Source: Leptolinea sp. UBA5203 (GTDB taxonomy: Bacteria > Chloroflexota > Anaerolineae > Anaerolineales > Anaerolineaceae). From it: a stretch of DNA of 64,000 bases. The notes beneath the pieces are model-generated. The model saw only the letters and a list, made by a program, of their open reading frames with translations, ran no database searches and was not told where the DNA came from. Every line of letters starts with the position of its first letter. The first letter of the stretch is position 1. Shown in pieces: positions 7,907 through 16,764 of this stretch. Made by a program: the position numbers and the translations under genes. The stretch spans positions 99,133 to 163,132 of the forward strand of contig DHVR01000034.1 in assembly GCA_002412765.1 (NCBI GenBank), given 5' to 3'.

Positions 7907-8980
7907 TTATTTCACATTAAAACGAATATTGAGGATATCCCCGTCTTTAACCGGATATTCCTTGCCTTCCAGGCGCAGCTTGCCTTTGTTCTTGGCTTCG
8001 GCCATGCTGCCCAGTTCAATCAATTCGGTATCATGAATGACCTCAGCACGAATAAAGCCCTTCTGCAAATCCGTGTGGATGACGCCGGCCGCCACAGGGG
8101 CTGTGGCGCCTTTTTCCACTGTCCAGGCCCGCACTTCATCCTCACCCACGGTGAAGAAGGACATCAGCCCCAACAACTGATAGGAAATTTGAATCATCTT
8201 GTTCAGGGTCGGTTCGGTGAGGCCGTATTCCTCCATGAAAATAGCCGCATCTTCCGGAGGTAACTGGGCAATATCCATTTCCAGTTTCCCTTGGAGGCTG
8301 ATTACGGTACTTTTCGTGTGGGCATATTTAATTTCCGGGGGTGTTTGCCCTTCGGATACGTTCAAAATAATCATCATCGGTTTTTGACTTAAAAAGCCGT
8401 AACCGGACAAATCTTTTTCATCTTCGGGGCTTAAGTCCAGATCACGCAGAGGTTTTTCCTCGGTTAAGGCCTGCTGCAGCCGTTCAAATAGATCGATCTC
8501 GTGACGGATGAGGGATTTATCCCTTCCGCCGCCTTTACGGAACTCGTCCTGGAGCCGTTCCAGTTTGCGTTCCACCATGATCAAGTCATTGATGATAAAT
8601 TCACTTTCCATGGTTTCAATGTCACGCTGGGCATTAATGCTCCCTGACTGATGCGGAATATTATCATCCTCAAAACAGCGCACAACCAGGATGAGCCCGG
8701 TCATTTGTGTCAATTGATTCAGCAAGGTTCCGGAGATGCCGCTTTTGCCGGCACTTCCATCCAGGCCAGCAATGTCGGCATAGGTGACCTTGGCATAGAT
8801 GGTCTTTTTGGGTTTAAACATGGCTGAGAGAACATCCACACGGGCATCAGGGACATCGACGACCGCAGTGTGAACCTCAATTTTCCCGGTAATAGCGCCT
8901 GTCGGATGATTGCCACGGGTGAGGGTATTAAATATAGTTGTTTTACCAGATTGGGGCAGCCCAATAATTCCTAATTGCAT
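7907..8980 (-). CDS. ychF: YchF/Obg-family ATPase
   Basis: YchF is a universally conserved ribosome-associated P-loop ATPase of the Obg group, implicated in translation and oxidative stress responses. The protein (357 residues from ATG 8980) shows the G1 motif GLPQSGKTTIFN, the switch II region ADIAGL, VVRCFEDDNIPH, and the C-terminal TGS-like/DUF933 end with FTVGEDEVRAWTVEKGATAPVAAGVIHTDLQKGFIRAEVI. The usual NVNE specificity motif reads NVSE here. P-loop GLPQSGKT replaces the common GLPNVGKS. The start was chosen because the longer frame would read antisense through the adjacent tRNA gene. Divergent from the tRNA and ended by a strong terminator. Confidence 0.95.
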   Translation of the reverse strand: MQLGIIGLPQSGKTTIFNTLTRGNHPTGAITGKIEVHTAVVDVPDARVDVLSAMFKPKKTIYAKVTYADIAGLDGSAGKSGISGTLLNQLTQMTGLILVVRCFEDDNIPHQSGSINAQRDIETMESEFIINDLIMVERKLERLQDEFRKGGGRDKSLIRHEIDLFERLQQALTEEKPLRDLDLSPEDEKDLSGYGFLSQKPMMIILNVSEGQTPPEIKYAHTKSTVISLQGKLEMDIAQLPPEDAAIFMEEYGLTEPTLNKMIQISYQLLGLMSFFTVGEDEVRAWTVEKGATAPVAAGVIHTDLQKGFIRAEVIHDTELIELGSMAEAKNKGKLRLEGKEYPVKDGDILNIRFNVK

Positions 8981-8994
8981 AATTGTAAAAATCC

Positions 8995-9023
8995 TTGACC
9001 CTTCACAAGATATTAGATATACT
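8995..9023 (+). promoter_or_regulatory. Sigma-70-type promoter of tRNA-Leu
   Basis: TTGACC (8995-9000) and TATACT (9018-9023) are separated by exactly 17 bases and lie 15 bases before the mature tRNA end. This is the clearest vegetative promoter in the window. It lies just outside the ychF start. Confidence 0.85.
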
Positions 9024-9038
9024 AGGTTCAGTTCAGTC

Positions 9039-9123
9039 GCCGGAGTGGCGGAATTGGCAGACGCGCACGACTCAAAATCGTGTTCCCACGGGAATGAGGG
9101 TTCGATTCCCTCCTTCGGCACCA
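9039..9123 (+). tRNA. tRNA-Leu(CAA)
   Basis: The acceptor stem GCCGGAG (9039-9045) pairs with CTTCGGC (9113-9119), followed by A and an encoded CCA (9121-9123). The anticodon loop CTCAAAA (9071-9077) gives anticodon CAA, reading UUG. The long variable arm (about 9080-9095) and the GGTTCGATTCC T-arm fit a class II leucine tRNA. A terminator follows. Confidence 0.96.
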
Positions 9124-9150
9124 TTATAACATACTCAATTTTTATTGAGA

Positions 9151-9190
9151 GAAGAAGCAATCAGTCAAGACTGAGCGGCTTCTTTTTTTT
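9151..9190 (+). terminator. Terminator after tRNA-Leu
   Basis: GAAGAAGC and GCTTCTTT arms enclose an inner CAGTC/GACTG hairpin, followed by a run of T (9183-9191). It separates the tRNA from the YgjV-like gene, which begins 18 bases on. Confidence 0.8.
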
Positions 9191-9208
9191 TCCCTGGAGG
9201 ATGAAACC

Positions 9209-9838
9209 ATGGCAAGTTTGGCAGAATGGATTGGATATTTGGCATCTATCTTAATTGCCGTCTCCTTAATGATGCGCTCAGTGCTGCGTTTGAGGGTGAT
9301 TAATTTAATCGGAGCGATTGTTTTTACGATCTATGGTCTCTGGATTCAAGCTTACCCGGTAGCCATGGTCAACGGCTTTATCATCTTCATCGATCTCTAT
9401 TATCTAGTCGATATGCGCAGAACCAAAGAATATTTCCAGCCTTTGATGGTTTTCCGTGACAGCACCTATTTAAAGCAGTTTTTGGCATATTATGCCCAGG
9501 ATATTGCCAAATTCTTTCCAGACTTTGCCTTCCATCCGGAAGATGCTCAATATCAATATTTCTTTATCTTACGGGATATGGTGCCGGCCGGATTGGTCGT
9601 CCTTTCTGTTGATGAGCAGAACCGATTATGGGTAGCTTTGGATTATGCCATCCCCGGCTATCGGGATTTTAAAACCGGGCGCTATGTGTTCTCGCAGCAA
9701 TCCACTTTGCTTCACAAACAAGGTACCCAGGAAGTATTTGCGATCACGGAATCCCCCTTGCATGCCCGTTATTTGAAAAAAATTGGCTACGATCCGGATC
9801 CCAGCATGGGGGCTAACGTCTATCGTTATCGGATTTAG
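9209..9838 (+). CDS. YgjV-like membrane protein with C-terminal GNAT-like domain
   Basis: The 209-residue protein starts at ATG 9209, eight bases after GGAGG; an ATG at 9201 abuts the ribosome site and is out of frame. Residues ~5-70 form three hydrophobic helices with the YgjV pattern (EWIGYLASILIAVSLMMRSVLRLRVINLIGAIVFTIYG). The rest is soluble and looks like an acetyltransferase-type fold (QYFFILRDMVPAGLVVL... LDYAIPGYRDFKTGRYVF), as reported for homologues annotated YgjV. Function is unknown. Its last four bases overlap the end of the convergent TPR-GGDEF gene. Confidence 0.8.
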   Translation: MASLAEWIGYLASILIAVSLMMRSVLRLRVINLIGAIVFTIYGLWIQAYPVAMVNGFIIFIDLYYLVDMRRTKEYFQPLMVFRDSTYLKQFLAYYAQDIAKFFPDFAFHPEDAQYQYFFILRDMVPAGLVVLSVDEQNRLWVALDYAIPGYRDFKTGRYVFSQQSTLLHKQGTQEVFAITESPLHARYLKKIGYDPDPSMGANVYRYRI

Positions 9839-11532
9839 GATGGCTGCGAATAAGGGCAGGAGACAATCTGGTTTCTGCCCTTTTCTTTTGCCCGGTACAT
9901 GGCGTCATCCGCTTTCGCCAGCATCTCTTCAATCAAAGGAGTAGACGCGGATAAATCAACAATTCCAAGGCTGGCCGTTACTGTGACCGATTGAGCATCA
10001 AGCGAGATCGTCGCCTCATCCAGGGCGCCACGGATGCGTTCCGCAACCCTTTCGGCCTGTTCCAACTCTGTTTCTGGCAGTAAGATGACGAACTCCTCTC
10101 CCCCATACCGGCAGGCGATATCAATCTTACGCACTGCATTTTGAATGATTTGGCCAATTTGAGTGAGAACCATATCCCCCACTCGATGACCATATTGATC
10201 ATTAATTTCCTTGTAATGATCAATATCCATCATGATTAAGGAAAGCGGCAACTGATAACGCAAAGAACGCTCCACCTCCTTTTGCCCGACTTGGTAAAAA
10301 TAATGGCGATTATATAATCCTGTTAAGGAGTCCATAATAGCCAGATCACGAAATTTTGCTTCACTCTTTCGAAGCTCCTTTTCGGCCCATTTTCTTTCTT
10401 GAATTTCAGTATTAAGTTTGGCGTTGATCTCGCTAGCAATCTCCACTTCTGAAAGCACACTATCCGTTTGATGAATAGCTTCAAGCGCTTGAAGGTTCTC
10501 AGTCAACTGCTTTTGTTGCCAGATCTGCTGTGTACTGAAATACTTTTTATAATGGGTTAGGGCCAATTTATACTCTTTTTTTGTTTCATAATATTGCGAG
10601 AATAACAAATGGACCTTGCTTCGTAATTCGTGATGCTCTTCCAAATACGGAAGCGAGGCCATCTCCTGTAGAGTTTCCAGATAGGCTTTTTCGTCTCCGG
10701 TATGCTGCTTGACCAGGCAAATCCCCAGTAAGGCTTGCAGATATTCTTCCTGCATTTTGTGCCGCAGAGCATATGTGGCCATTAAGGAAAAATTTAATTC
10801 CGCTTCCGGGTATTTCCCCATGCGTAAATCCATGGTTCCTAAAATATCCAGGCTCTGCACATAAATCAAAGGATAATGATCCTGCTGGGAAACGGAAATT
10901 GCTCTGGAGACTGCGAAAGCGGCGTTGGCAAGATCACCAACAGCCAAACACACCCGGCAATAGATCAAATAGGAATTTCCAATAAGGGCATTGAGATTGT
11001 ACTTCTTACAAAGATCAATACTCTTTAAAATATGCCCCTGGGCCTTTAGTATTTTTTTCTCTTGCAGGGCCATCTGGCTGAGGAACTGCAAAGCTTCCAC
11101 TTCCAGGTCTCTGAAGTTGTCCGCTTTGGGTGCCATGTGGATTTGCGTGAATATTTCTTCAGCTTTTTCAAAGTTATACAATAAATAATAGATTTCAGCC
11201 AACAAGCGTGAATTTCTTAAGACCAACCCCTGGTCTTTTAGTAATTCAGCTATTTTTTGGCTGTTATTTGCTTGAGCCAGCGCCAGACCCAATTTTTTCC
11301 AAAGCAAATTGATCCGGCTGAGCGCATGCAGGCTATTTGCTACACCCACTAAATATGGTTCATCAACAAAAGGACCCGAAACGGATAAATGGTAAGCAAT
11401 ACTCGCCTGTTCATAAGCCTGGAGCGGCTCATCAAGGTAAATTTTAGCAACATTTTTGATCAAATGATCGGTCTTCTGAATCAATTGTTTTCGTTGCTGA
11501 AGCTTTTCGTAAGAGGATTGATCACTCATCAA
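9835..11532 (-). CDS. TPR-containing diguanylate cyclase (GGDEF)
   Basis: This 565-residue cytoplasmic protein has an N-terminal helical repeat region (about residues 20-350) of tetratricopeptide type, a coiled coil (about 350-395), then a GGDEF domain beginning DSLTGLYNRHYFY. The active site is GGEEF (YGGEEFVILLPETE), a catalytically competent version, and an RxxD inhibitory site (RKID) lies five residues before it. It should make cyclic di-GMP from two GTP, with the TPR region sensing a protein partner. There is no membrane segment. It is the downstream of two tandem paralogues; 33 bases separate it from the next. MMSDQ gives two possible adjacent starts. Confidence 0.92.
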   Translation of the reverse strand: MMSDQSSYEKLQQRKQLIQKTDHLIKNVAKIYLDEPLQAYEQASIAYHLSVSGPFVDEPYLVGVANSLHALSRINLLWKKLGLALAQANNSQKIAELLKDQGLVLRNSRLLAEIYYLLYNFEKAEEIFTQIHMAPKADNFRDLEVEALQFLSQMALQEKKILKAQGHILKSIDLCKKYNLNALIGNSYLIYCRVCLAVGDLANAAFAVSRAISVSQQDHYPLIYVQSLDILGTMDLRMGKYPEAELNFSLMATYALRHKMQEEYLQALLGICLVKQHTGDEKAYLETLQEMASLPYLEEHHELRSKVHLLFSQYYETKKEYKLALTHYKKYFSTQQIWQQKQLTENLQALEAIHQTDSVLSEVEIASEINAKLNTEIQERKWAEKELRKSEAKFRDLAIMDSLTGLYNRHYFYQVGQKEVERSLRYQLPLSLIMMDIDHYKEINDQYGHRVGDMVLTQIGQIIQNAVRKIDIACRYGGEEFVILLPETELEQAERVAERIRGALDEATISLDAQSVTVTASLGIVDLSASTPLIEEMLAKADDAMYRAKEKGRNQIVSCPYSQPS

Positions 11533-11565
11533 AACAGTTCCACATGCGAGAGAGTATGTACTTTA

Positions 11566-13251
11566 TCAATTGCTAGGTGCCAGATAAACCTGGTTTCTCC
11601 CTTTATTCTTTGCCATATACATGGCATGATCTGCTTTATCTATCAAGGATTCCAAACTTGTATTGCTGCTGGATAAAACGCCAACACCAATGCTGGTTGT
11701 TACGGCGATAGGGCCTTTTGGAGAAGGCATATGTGAATCGCGGATGGTGCCACAAATCCTGCTAGCCAGGTTAAGCGCCTGTTCAGCACCGGTTTCGGGC
11801 AAGAGGACGATAAACTCCTCGCCTCCATATCTACCTATAATATCAATCTTTCGCAGATTACGTTTACATAGGGTGGCCACAAATTGCAACATGTCATCCC
11901 CGATCAAATGCCCATAACGATCGTTGATTAGTTTAAAATGATCCAAATCAATCATGAGCAAAGTCAGGGGATGTTTATATCGCATAGCACGCTCAAATTC
12001 TATTTCAGCCAGATTATAAAAATGGCGGCGATTATACAAATTCGTCAGCGGATCAAAGGATGCCATGGTTCGATAGCGTTTTTCACTTTTACGCAATTCA
12101 GCTTCCAGGTTTTTCCGTTCCAGAATTTCATGCTCCAGCGCCTGATTTTTTTCGCGGGTAAGTTCAACTTCTCGGGTCGCGGATCGTGTGCGGTACAACA
12201 CTTCAATGGCTTGCTCTTTTTGCAAAGATTGCTGTGTAAACAGATGATTGGTCAGTTCACTGTAACGCTTGAAATGAGTCAGAGATAAGGAATACTTCCC
12301 CTTTTTTTCATATACGCTGGATAATTTCTGATGAGCCTCAAGCATTAATGGTTCAACGCCAATGGCTTGAGCCATTTTCAAGCATTTTCCCAACAGCAGA
12401 CTGGCTTGTTGAAAATCCTGGCTGATGATGAAAAGTTCACTCAAACCAAGTTTGACCCTCAGATTAAGATATTTCATGTGCAGCTTTTTATTGATCTGCT
12501 GGGAATCTAAAAGATCGGTCTTTGCGAGTTCAAAGTCTCCATTGAGACAATAAAGCAACCCCCGATAATAGTGGGCTTCCGCTTCAATCACCGGACTGCC
12601 TATCTCTTTGGCAATTTCTATTGCCGATTGAATCGCATTTAACCCTTCTTTCATTTTCTGCGTTTGGCGATACGCCTGGGCCAGATTCATTAAGGCATAC
12701 GCCTGAAAGACAGGCAGTTTAAATTTCTTGAACACCTCTTCCGCTTGCGATGAGGTGCGAATACTCTGATGATAATTTCCCATTCCAAAATAGACCGAGC
12801 CAATATGCAGACTAATCTTCCCTTCGATCAATTCAAAATGGTTTTTATGGGTGATTTCCAATCCCTTGACCAGAGAATCAATCGCGAGATTTCTTTGATT
12901 CATAATATGGTACAACTGCCCCAAATGCGCATACAAATCGGCCTGGGGTTGTTCCTGCTCCAATTTTTGATAGGTTTGTAAACTTTCTTCTGCCTGTTCA
13001 ACTGCAATCCGTAGATTGCCCAATAACATATTAAAATGGGATAGATTATATAAACTATCCGCAAGACCTTGCATATACATGTTTGTAGAGATGGAGTTTC
13101 CAACGGATAACTCATAGGCTTTACCAGCCAAATTTATCCCTATGCGAAGATTGAGATAATGCAAATTAAAAGCATCCTCATTCCATTGTTGAATTTTCTG
13201 GATATGGAGATGTTTCTGGGCCTTATTTTCCTGCTGTCCTAATTCTTCCAT
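11566..13251 (-). CDS. TPR-containing diguanylate cyclase (GGDEF), paralogue
   Basis: The 561-residue protein has the same layout as its neighbour at 9835: TPR-like helical repeats (about residues 15-340), a charged coiled coil (LTREKNQALEHEILERKNLEAELRKSEKRYRTM), then GGDEF starting DPLTNLYNRRHFYN. GGEEF is intact and the RKID I-site is present. Sequence similarity in all three parts indicates a tandem duplication, with the TPR parts diverged more than the catalytic part. It is the first gene of the pair. The repeat domain could bind different partners in the two copies; nothing in the sequence names them. Confidence 0.92.
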   Translation of the reverse strand: MEELGQQENKAQKHLHIQKIQQWNEDAFNLHYLNLRIGINLAGKAYELSVGNSISTNMYMQGLADSLYNLSHFNMLLGNLRIAVEQAEESLQTYQKLEQEQPQADLYAHLGQLYHIMNQRNLAIDSLVKGLEITHKNHFELIEGKISLHIGSVYFGMGNYHQSIRTSSQAEEVFKKFKLPVFQAYALMNLAQAYRQTQKMKEGLNAIQSAIEIAKEIGSPVIEAEAHYYRGLLYCLNGDFELAKTDLLDSQQINKKLHMKYLNLRVKLGLSELFIISQDFQQASLLLGKCLKMAQAIGVEPLMLEAHQKLSSVYEKKGKYSLSLTHFKRYSELTNHLFTQQSLQKEQAIEVLYRTRSATREVELTREKNQALEHEILERKNLEAELRKSEKRYRTMASFDPLTNLYNRRHFYNLAEIEFERAMRYKHPLTLLMIDLDHFKLINDRYGHLIGDDMLQFVATLCKRNLRKIDIIGRYGGEEFIVLLPETGAEQALNLASRICGTIRDSHMPSPKGPIAVTTSIGVGVLSSSNTSLESLIDKADHAMYMAKNKGRNQVYLAPSN

Positions 13252-13537
13252 TTACCTGCCATGTCCCCATAACCAATAAGTACATAATCTTCAGGCTATC
13301 ATACATCATTTCATGTAAAATACTTATAAAGATTGAGCAAAAATATGTCAAAAAAGTTCAGAAAGGGATATTTTTTTATATGTTTTTGGGAGCTATTGGG
13401 TAGTCTGGAATGGGTGGAATTTTCGATGATTAATGGTTTCCAGATTCCCGAGGTTCATAAATTCCTCGGCTTTCCAGATTAAACCTTGGTACAATCAGAA
13501 AATCGAACAATGTCTTAGTGAAGCATCGGATGTGAAA

Positions 13538-14140
13538 ATGATAGACCCAACAAGATTTAATCAGCAGATGGATTTCCTGCTGGAAATTGACAAACTAAAA
13601 CAAATTCAACGGCGAAATCTACTGCTGGATGGGTCAAGAACAGAAAGTACCGCAGAACATAGCTGGCACATTGCCCTCTTGGCCTGCGTATTACGGGAAT
13701 ACAGCGATGACCCTGTCAATTTGGAACAAGTATTACTCATGCTGCTAGTGCATGACATTGTGGAAATTGATGCCGGGGACACCTACGCGTATGATGAGAC
13801 AGCCAATCTGGATAAAGAAGAACGCGAGCATCAAGCCGCAGACAGGCTGTTTGGTCTTTTACCTGCGGACCAGAGTCCGCTATTTCACAAGCTATGGCTG
13901 GAATTTGAAGCCATGCAAACGGCAGAATCCAGGTTCGCCAACGCCGTTGACCGTTTAATGCCGCTTTGGCACAACTATTATTGTGGGGGTACGATATGGC
14001 TCGAAAATCGTATTCGAAAAAGCCAGATCCTCAAACGGATGCAGCCAATTCAAAATGGGTCGCGGGCTTTATGGCAAGCCGCCATGCAGATTGTGGATCG
14101 CGCCATTCAGGATGGTTATGTTCTGGACGATTCGGAATGA
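13538..14140 (+). CDS. HD-domain phosphohydrolase (YfbR/HDDC2-like)
   Basis: Start is placed at ATG 13538 (MIDPTRFNQQMDFLLEIDKLKQIQRR); a GTG two codons earlier is equally possible, and no strong ribosome site decides it. The ~200-residue protein has the metal-binding HD signature STAEHSWHIALLA ... LVHDIVEIDAGDT, followed by FANAVDRLMPLWHNY, matching the HD_3 group that includes 5'-deoxynucleotidase YfbR. Such enzymes dephosphorylate 5'-deoxynucleoside monophosphates. The substrate here is inferred from the family. Its 3' end overlaps the convergent transporter gene by 25 bases. Confidence 0.85.
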   Translation: MIDPTRFNQQMDFLLEIDKLKQIQRRNLLLDGSRTESTAEHSWHIALLACVLREYSDDPVNLEQVLLMLLVHDIVEIDAGDTYAYDETANLDKEEREHQAADRLFGLLPADQSPLFHKLWLEFEAMQTAESRFANAVDRLMPLWHNYYCGGTIWLENRIRKSQILKRMQPIQNGSRALWQAAMQIVDRAIQDGYVLDDSE

Positions 14141-15012
14141 GATGCTTTGCCCCAACTATTCACGATCACCACACCCAAGATGGTTAGAATACCGCCGGCA
14201 AAGGTTAACCAACCTGGGACTTCCCCCAGCCAAACCCAGGCGATCAAAACTGCAATGAACGGGGTGAGATATTGGAAACTGGAGGCAATAGAAGCTGAGA
14301 TTCTACTCAAGGCATAATTCCATCCCAAATATCCGATGACCGTGGGGAAAATCCCCAGGTAAAGAATGGAACCGGTAGCCGGCAGCGGTGCGGATGCTAC
14401 GCTTTGAATTATCCCCGGAAAGTTTAAGGACAATAAAATCGTTCCACAGATGACGGTGTAAACCGTAATCTGCAGCACGGAATACTTCGAGTGTAGTTTC
14501 TTTTGAAAGACACTGTAAAAACTGAGACAAAGGGCTGCAAAAAAAATAATTAATGCTCCCGGCTCAAATTGAAATGAAAGTAAATCGCGAAAAGTGATAA
14601 TGGCAACGCCCAACATCCCAATGATGCTTCCAATCCAACCCATCAAACGCATCTTTTCTTTAAAATAAAGTACCGCCAAGAGCGACGTCACAATGGGGGA
14701 CGAAGAGATGATCATACTGGCAGCCCCGGAGAGTACGGTCTTCTCACCATTCACCAATGCCATATTGTAAATGGAAAATCCAACTGCTCCCAACAAAATG
14801 ATAAAGGGCAGATCCACCAGTTTGGGAAGTTTAATCCGCTGCCAGATGGCAATCATAAGTAGAATTACAGAAGCGGAGAGGAAACGTAATAGAACAATAT
14901 GTCCAACGGAGTAGAATTGCAGAGCAAAACGAATGGCTGGAAAAGCCGACGCCCAAACCAAAATGGTGATTAGCAAGGCAAGATAAGTTTTCAAATTTCG
15001 ATGGGATTGCAT
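14116..15012 (-). CDS. EamA/DMT family transporter
   Basis: The 298-residue protein has ten hydrophobic helices in two EamA repeats, with a WASAFPAIRFALQFYS start and the second repeat near LGIFPTVIGYLGWNYALSRISASIASSFQYLTPFIAVLIAWVWLGEVPG, both diagnostic of drug/metabolite exporters of the RhaT/EamA type. Substrate cannot be predicted. It stands alone, convergent with the HD gene whose 3' end it overlaps. Confidence 0.92.
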   Translation of the reverse strand: MQSHRNLKTYLALLITILVWASAFPAIRFALQFYSVGHIVLLRFLSASVILLMIAIWQRIKLPKLVDLPFIILLGAVGFSIYNMALVNGEKTVLSGAASMIISSSPIVTSLLAVLYFKEKMRLMGWIGSIIGMLGVAIITFRDLLSFQFEPGALIIFFAALCLSFYSVFQKKLHSKYSVLQITVYTVICGTILLSLNFPGIIQSVASAPLPATGSILYLGIFPTVIGYLGWNYALSRISASIASSFQYLTPFIAVLIAWVWLGEVPGWLTFAGGILTILGVVIVNSWGKASHSESSRT

Positions 15013-15111
15013 GGAATGGTTTTCTCAACCGGCAAAATACAACATTAAATAATTAACAGATGCCTTGGCAACTGTCTGGATATCGCGCAGAAAAGAATCC
15101 TGGCGTTATAA

Positions 15112-15468
15112 CTAATCGTCAAAAAATTCGACTTTCTGTCTTTGTATGGGTTTTCGTTTTTTCTTCTCTAATTTTTTTTCTTCTGATTCTTCTTCGAGTT
15201 CGGGTTGGATGGCCACACCTTCAGGAGAAAACTTTGCGGTTTTCTTCTCTTTTTTAACAACTACAGACTTCGAGGAAACTGAGACCAATTCCTCCTCCGG
15301 ATCCTGGTCAAGATCAAGAGTGATGTCATAAATCTGTAATCTTACAGGTTGCAATGACGCAATTTGCAGAATTTCTTCACACGAATCGCAGGTAATCATT
15401 TGTCCAACTTTGACAGTTTTTCCAATGTAAATGGCATCGCCGCAGGTTGGACAGCGCATGATCGACAT
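15112..15468 (-). CDS. Small zinc-ribbon protein with charged tail
   Basis: The 118-residue protein has a CPTC...CDSC zinc ribbon at its N-terminus (MRCPTCGDAIYIGKTVKVGQ) similar in form to LysW-type carrier proteins, but it lacks their EDWGE C-terminus. The rest is a highly charged, probably disordered tail with acidic (ELEEESEEKK) and basic (EKKKRKPIQRQK) clusters. Two in-frame ATGs (15468, 15459) are possible starts. Divergent from the response-regulator gene at 15666. Role unknown; nucleic-acid or protein binding is a guess from composition only. Confidence 0.7.
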   Translation of the reverse strand: MSIMRCPTCGDAIYIGKTVKVGQMITCDSCEEILQIASLQPVRLQIYDITLDLDQDPEEELVSVSSKSVVVKKEKKTAKFSPEGVAIQPELEEESEEKKLEKKKRKPIQRQKVEFFDD

Positions 15469-15665
15469 TTCTTGTTTTCTCTCCTACTCATTCCCATTAA
15501 TGGTTGAATCTAGAAAAAATTTTACAAATTGTTTGTTCAATAGTTGTGTCATTCTTGTATCAAAACTGTATAATTATTACCACCATGGTGTTGAATTTCA
15601 TACACGGTTGTTGTATAGTATTCATTATCGATTCTTTGTTTCTATTCCACTAAGATTTCCTTGAG

Positions 15666-16358
15666 ATGATGTCAATGCAAGCCTTATTGTATTCCCCATA
15701 CCCGGATGAACAAAGTATTTTACACACGGTTTTACAGCAAGCAGGATTTGCGGTGCGTACCGCAGTGGATTTTGAACAATCCATCAAAAGCTGGCCTGAA
15801 AATCCTGCCGATCTATCCCTAATTTCCTTACCGAAAAATGAACAGAATTCAGGCGCTTTAATTCGCGCCTTCAGGGCGCAGTCCCTGGCTCATTTAATTG
15901 TCATCATTGAACATGAAACCGAAGACCTGATGATTAACTTATACGAACAGGGCGCGGATTATGTGCTGGCCCGCCCGTATAGTTCCCGCTTGTTATTGGT
16001 AAAAATCAAAGCCATGATCCGGCGATCCGCTGGAGTTCCTTTCTTCAGTTTGCCGGTGATTGCCGTTTCCGGGTTGGAATTGGACCCAACCACCCGCTCT
16101 GTGGGCAAACCTGTCGGGGAACCCATTCATCTCACCCAACTGGAATTTCGCATGATCTATACCCTGATGACTCACGCCGGACAGATCATTCCAACCAATA
16201 ATATTGTCGAGCATGTCTGGGGATATAGCGGCGAGGGCAACCGCGATTTGGTCCGCGGCTTGGTCAAACGGCTAAGAGCTAAAATTGAACCAGACACCAA
16301 CCATCCTCAATACATCATCACCGAACCCGGCATTGGTTACTATTTTTCCCGATCATAA
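15666..16358 (+). CDS. OmpR-type winged-helix regulator with degenerate receiver domain
   Basis: The C-terminal half (about residues 135-230) is a clear trans_reg_C domain (GEPIHLTQLEFRMIYTLMTHAGQIIPTNNIVEHVWGY ... DLVRGLVKRLRAKIE). The N-terminal half has receiver topology, but the phosphorylatable aspartate expected in the DLSLISLP stretch is serine, and the conserved lysine position (GADYVLARPYSS) is arginine. It therefore probably works without phosphorylation. No histidine kinase gene is adjacent, unlike typical pairs. Three closely spaced in-frame ATGs (15666, 15669, 15675) leave the exact start open. DNA target unknown. Confidence 0.87.
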   Translation: MMSMQALLYSPYPDEQSILHTVLQQAGFAVRTAVDFEQSIKSWPENPADLSLISLPKNEQNSGALIRAFRAQSLAHLIVIIEHETEDLMINLYEQGADYVLARPYSSRLLLVKIKAMIRRSAGVPFFSLPVIAVSGLELDPTTRSVGKPVGEPIHLTQLEFRMIYTLMTHAGQIIPTNNIVEHVWGYSGEGNRDLVRGLVKRLRAKIEPDTNHPQYIITEPGIGYYFSRS

Positions 16359-16764
16359 TAAATTGGATGCTTGAACTATTCGCAGCAGGTCGGTGTTAAG
16401 CGGGACGCTAAACCCCTACAATGGATATCCTTCCCATCCTATTCAATTTATCGAAGGGTGCTGTTGGGCGGCTCAACCCGAATAGCAGGACTCTCAATCA
16501 CACCGCCAAACGCACCACTTTTCAAATTTCAGGTTTCAATAACCATTTTCTTCCCTCCGGTAATCAACGACAACCCGTCATGCGTAAGGGTTTAGCATCC
16601 ACTCACTGGTTTTTCAAAACAAATTTCTCAGCGGACACTAACCCCCTACATTGGACACGCTCTTTCTCATTTACAAAAATCGCTACCATTAACGAAAGTT
16701 GGTAAAATCAATCGGTCTGCTTATACTAGAAAAAGAAGTTATTTCCTCATCAGGAGTGTGGAAA
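16359..16764. other. Intergenic region with a stray REP-like segment
   Basis: No convincing gene is present; short open frames on the plus strand lack ribosome sites. The segment at 16388-16407 (AGGTCGGTGTTAAGCGGGAC) matches 19 of 20 bases of the type-2 repeat at 62542-62561. A degenerate second copy of the adjacent motif (AGCGGACACTAACCCCCTAC) lies near 16629. Confidence 0.5.

Noticed and set aside
16371..16705. Short plus-strand open frames before the epimerase-like gene
   Set aside because: No ribosome sites, no recognisable domains, and they overlap a repeat fragment.
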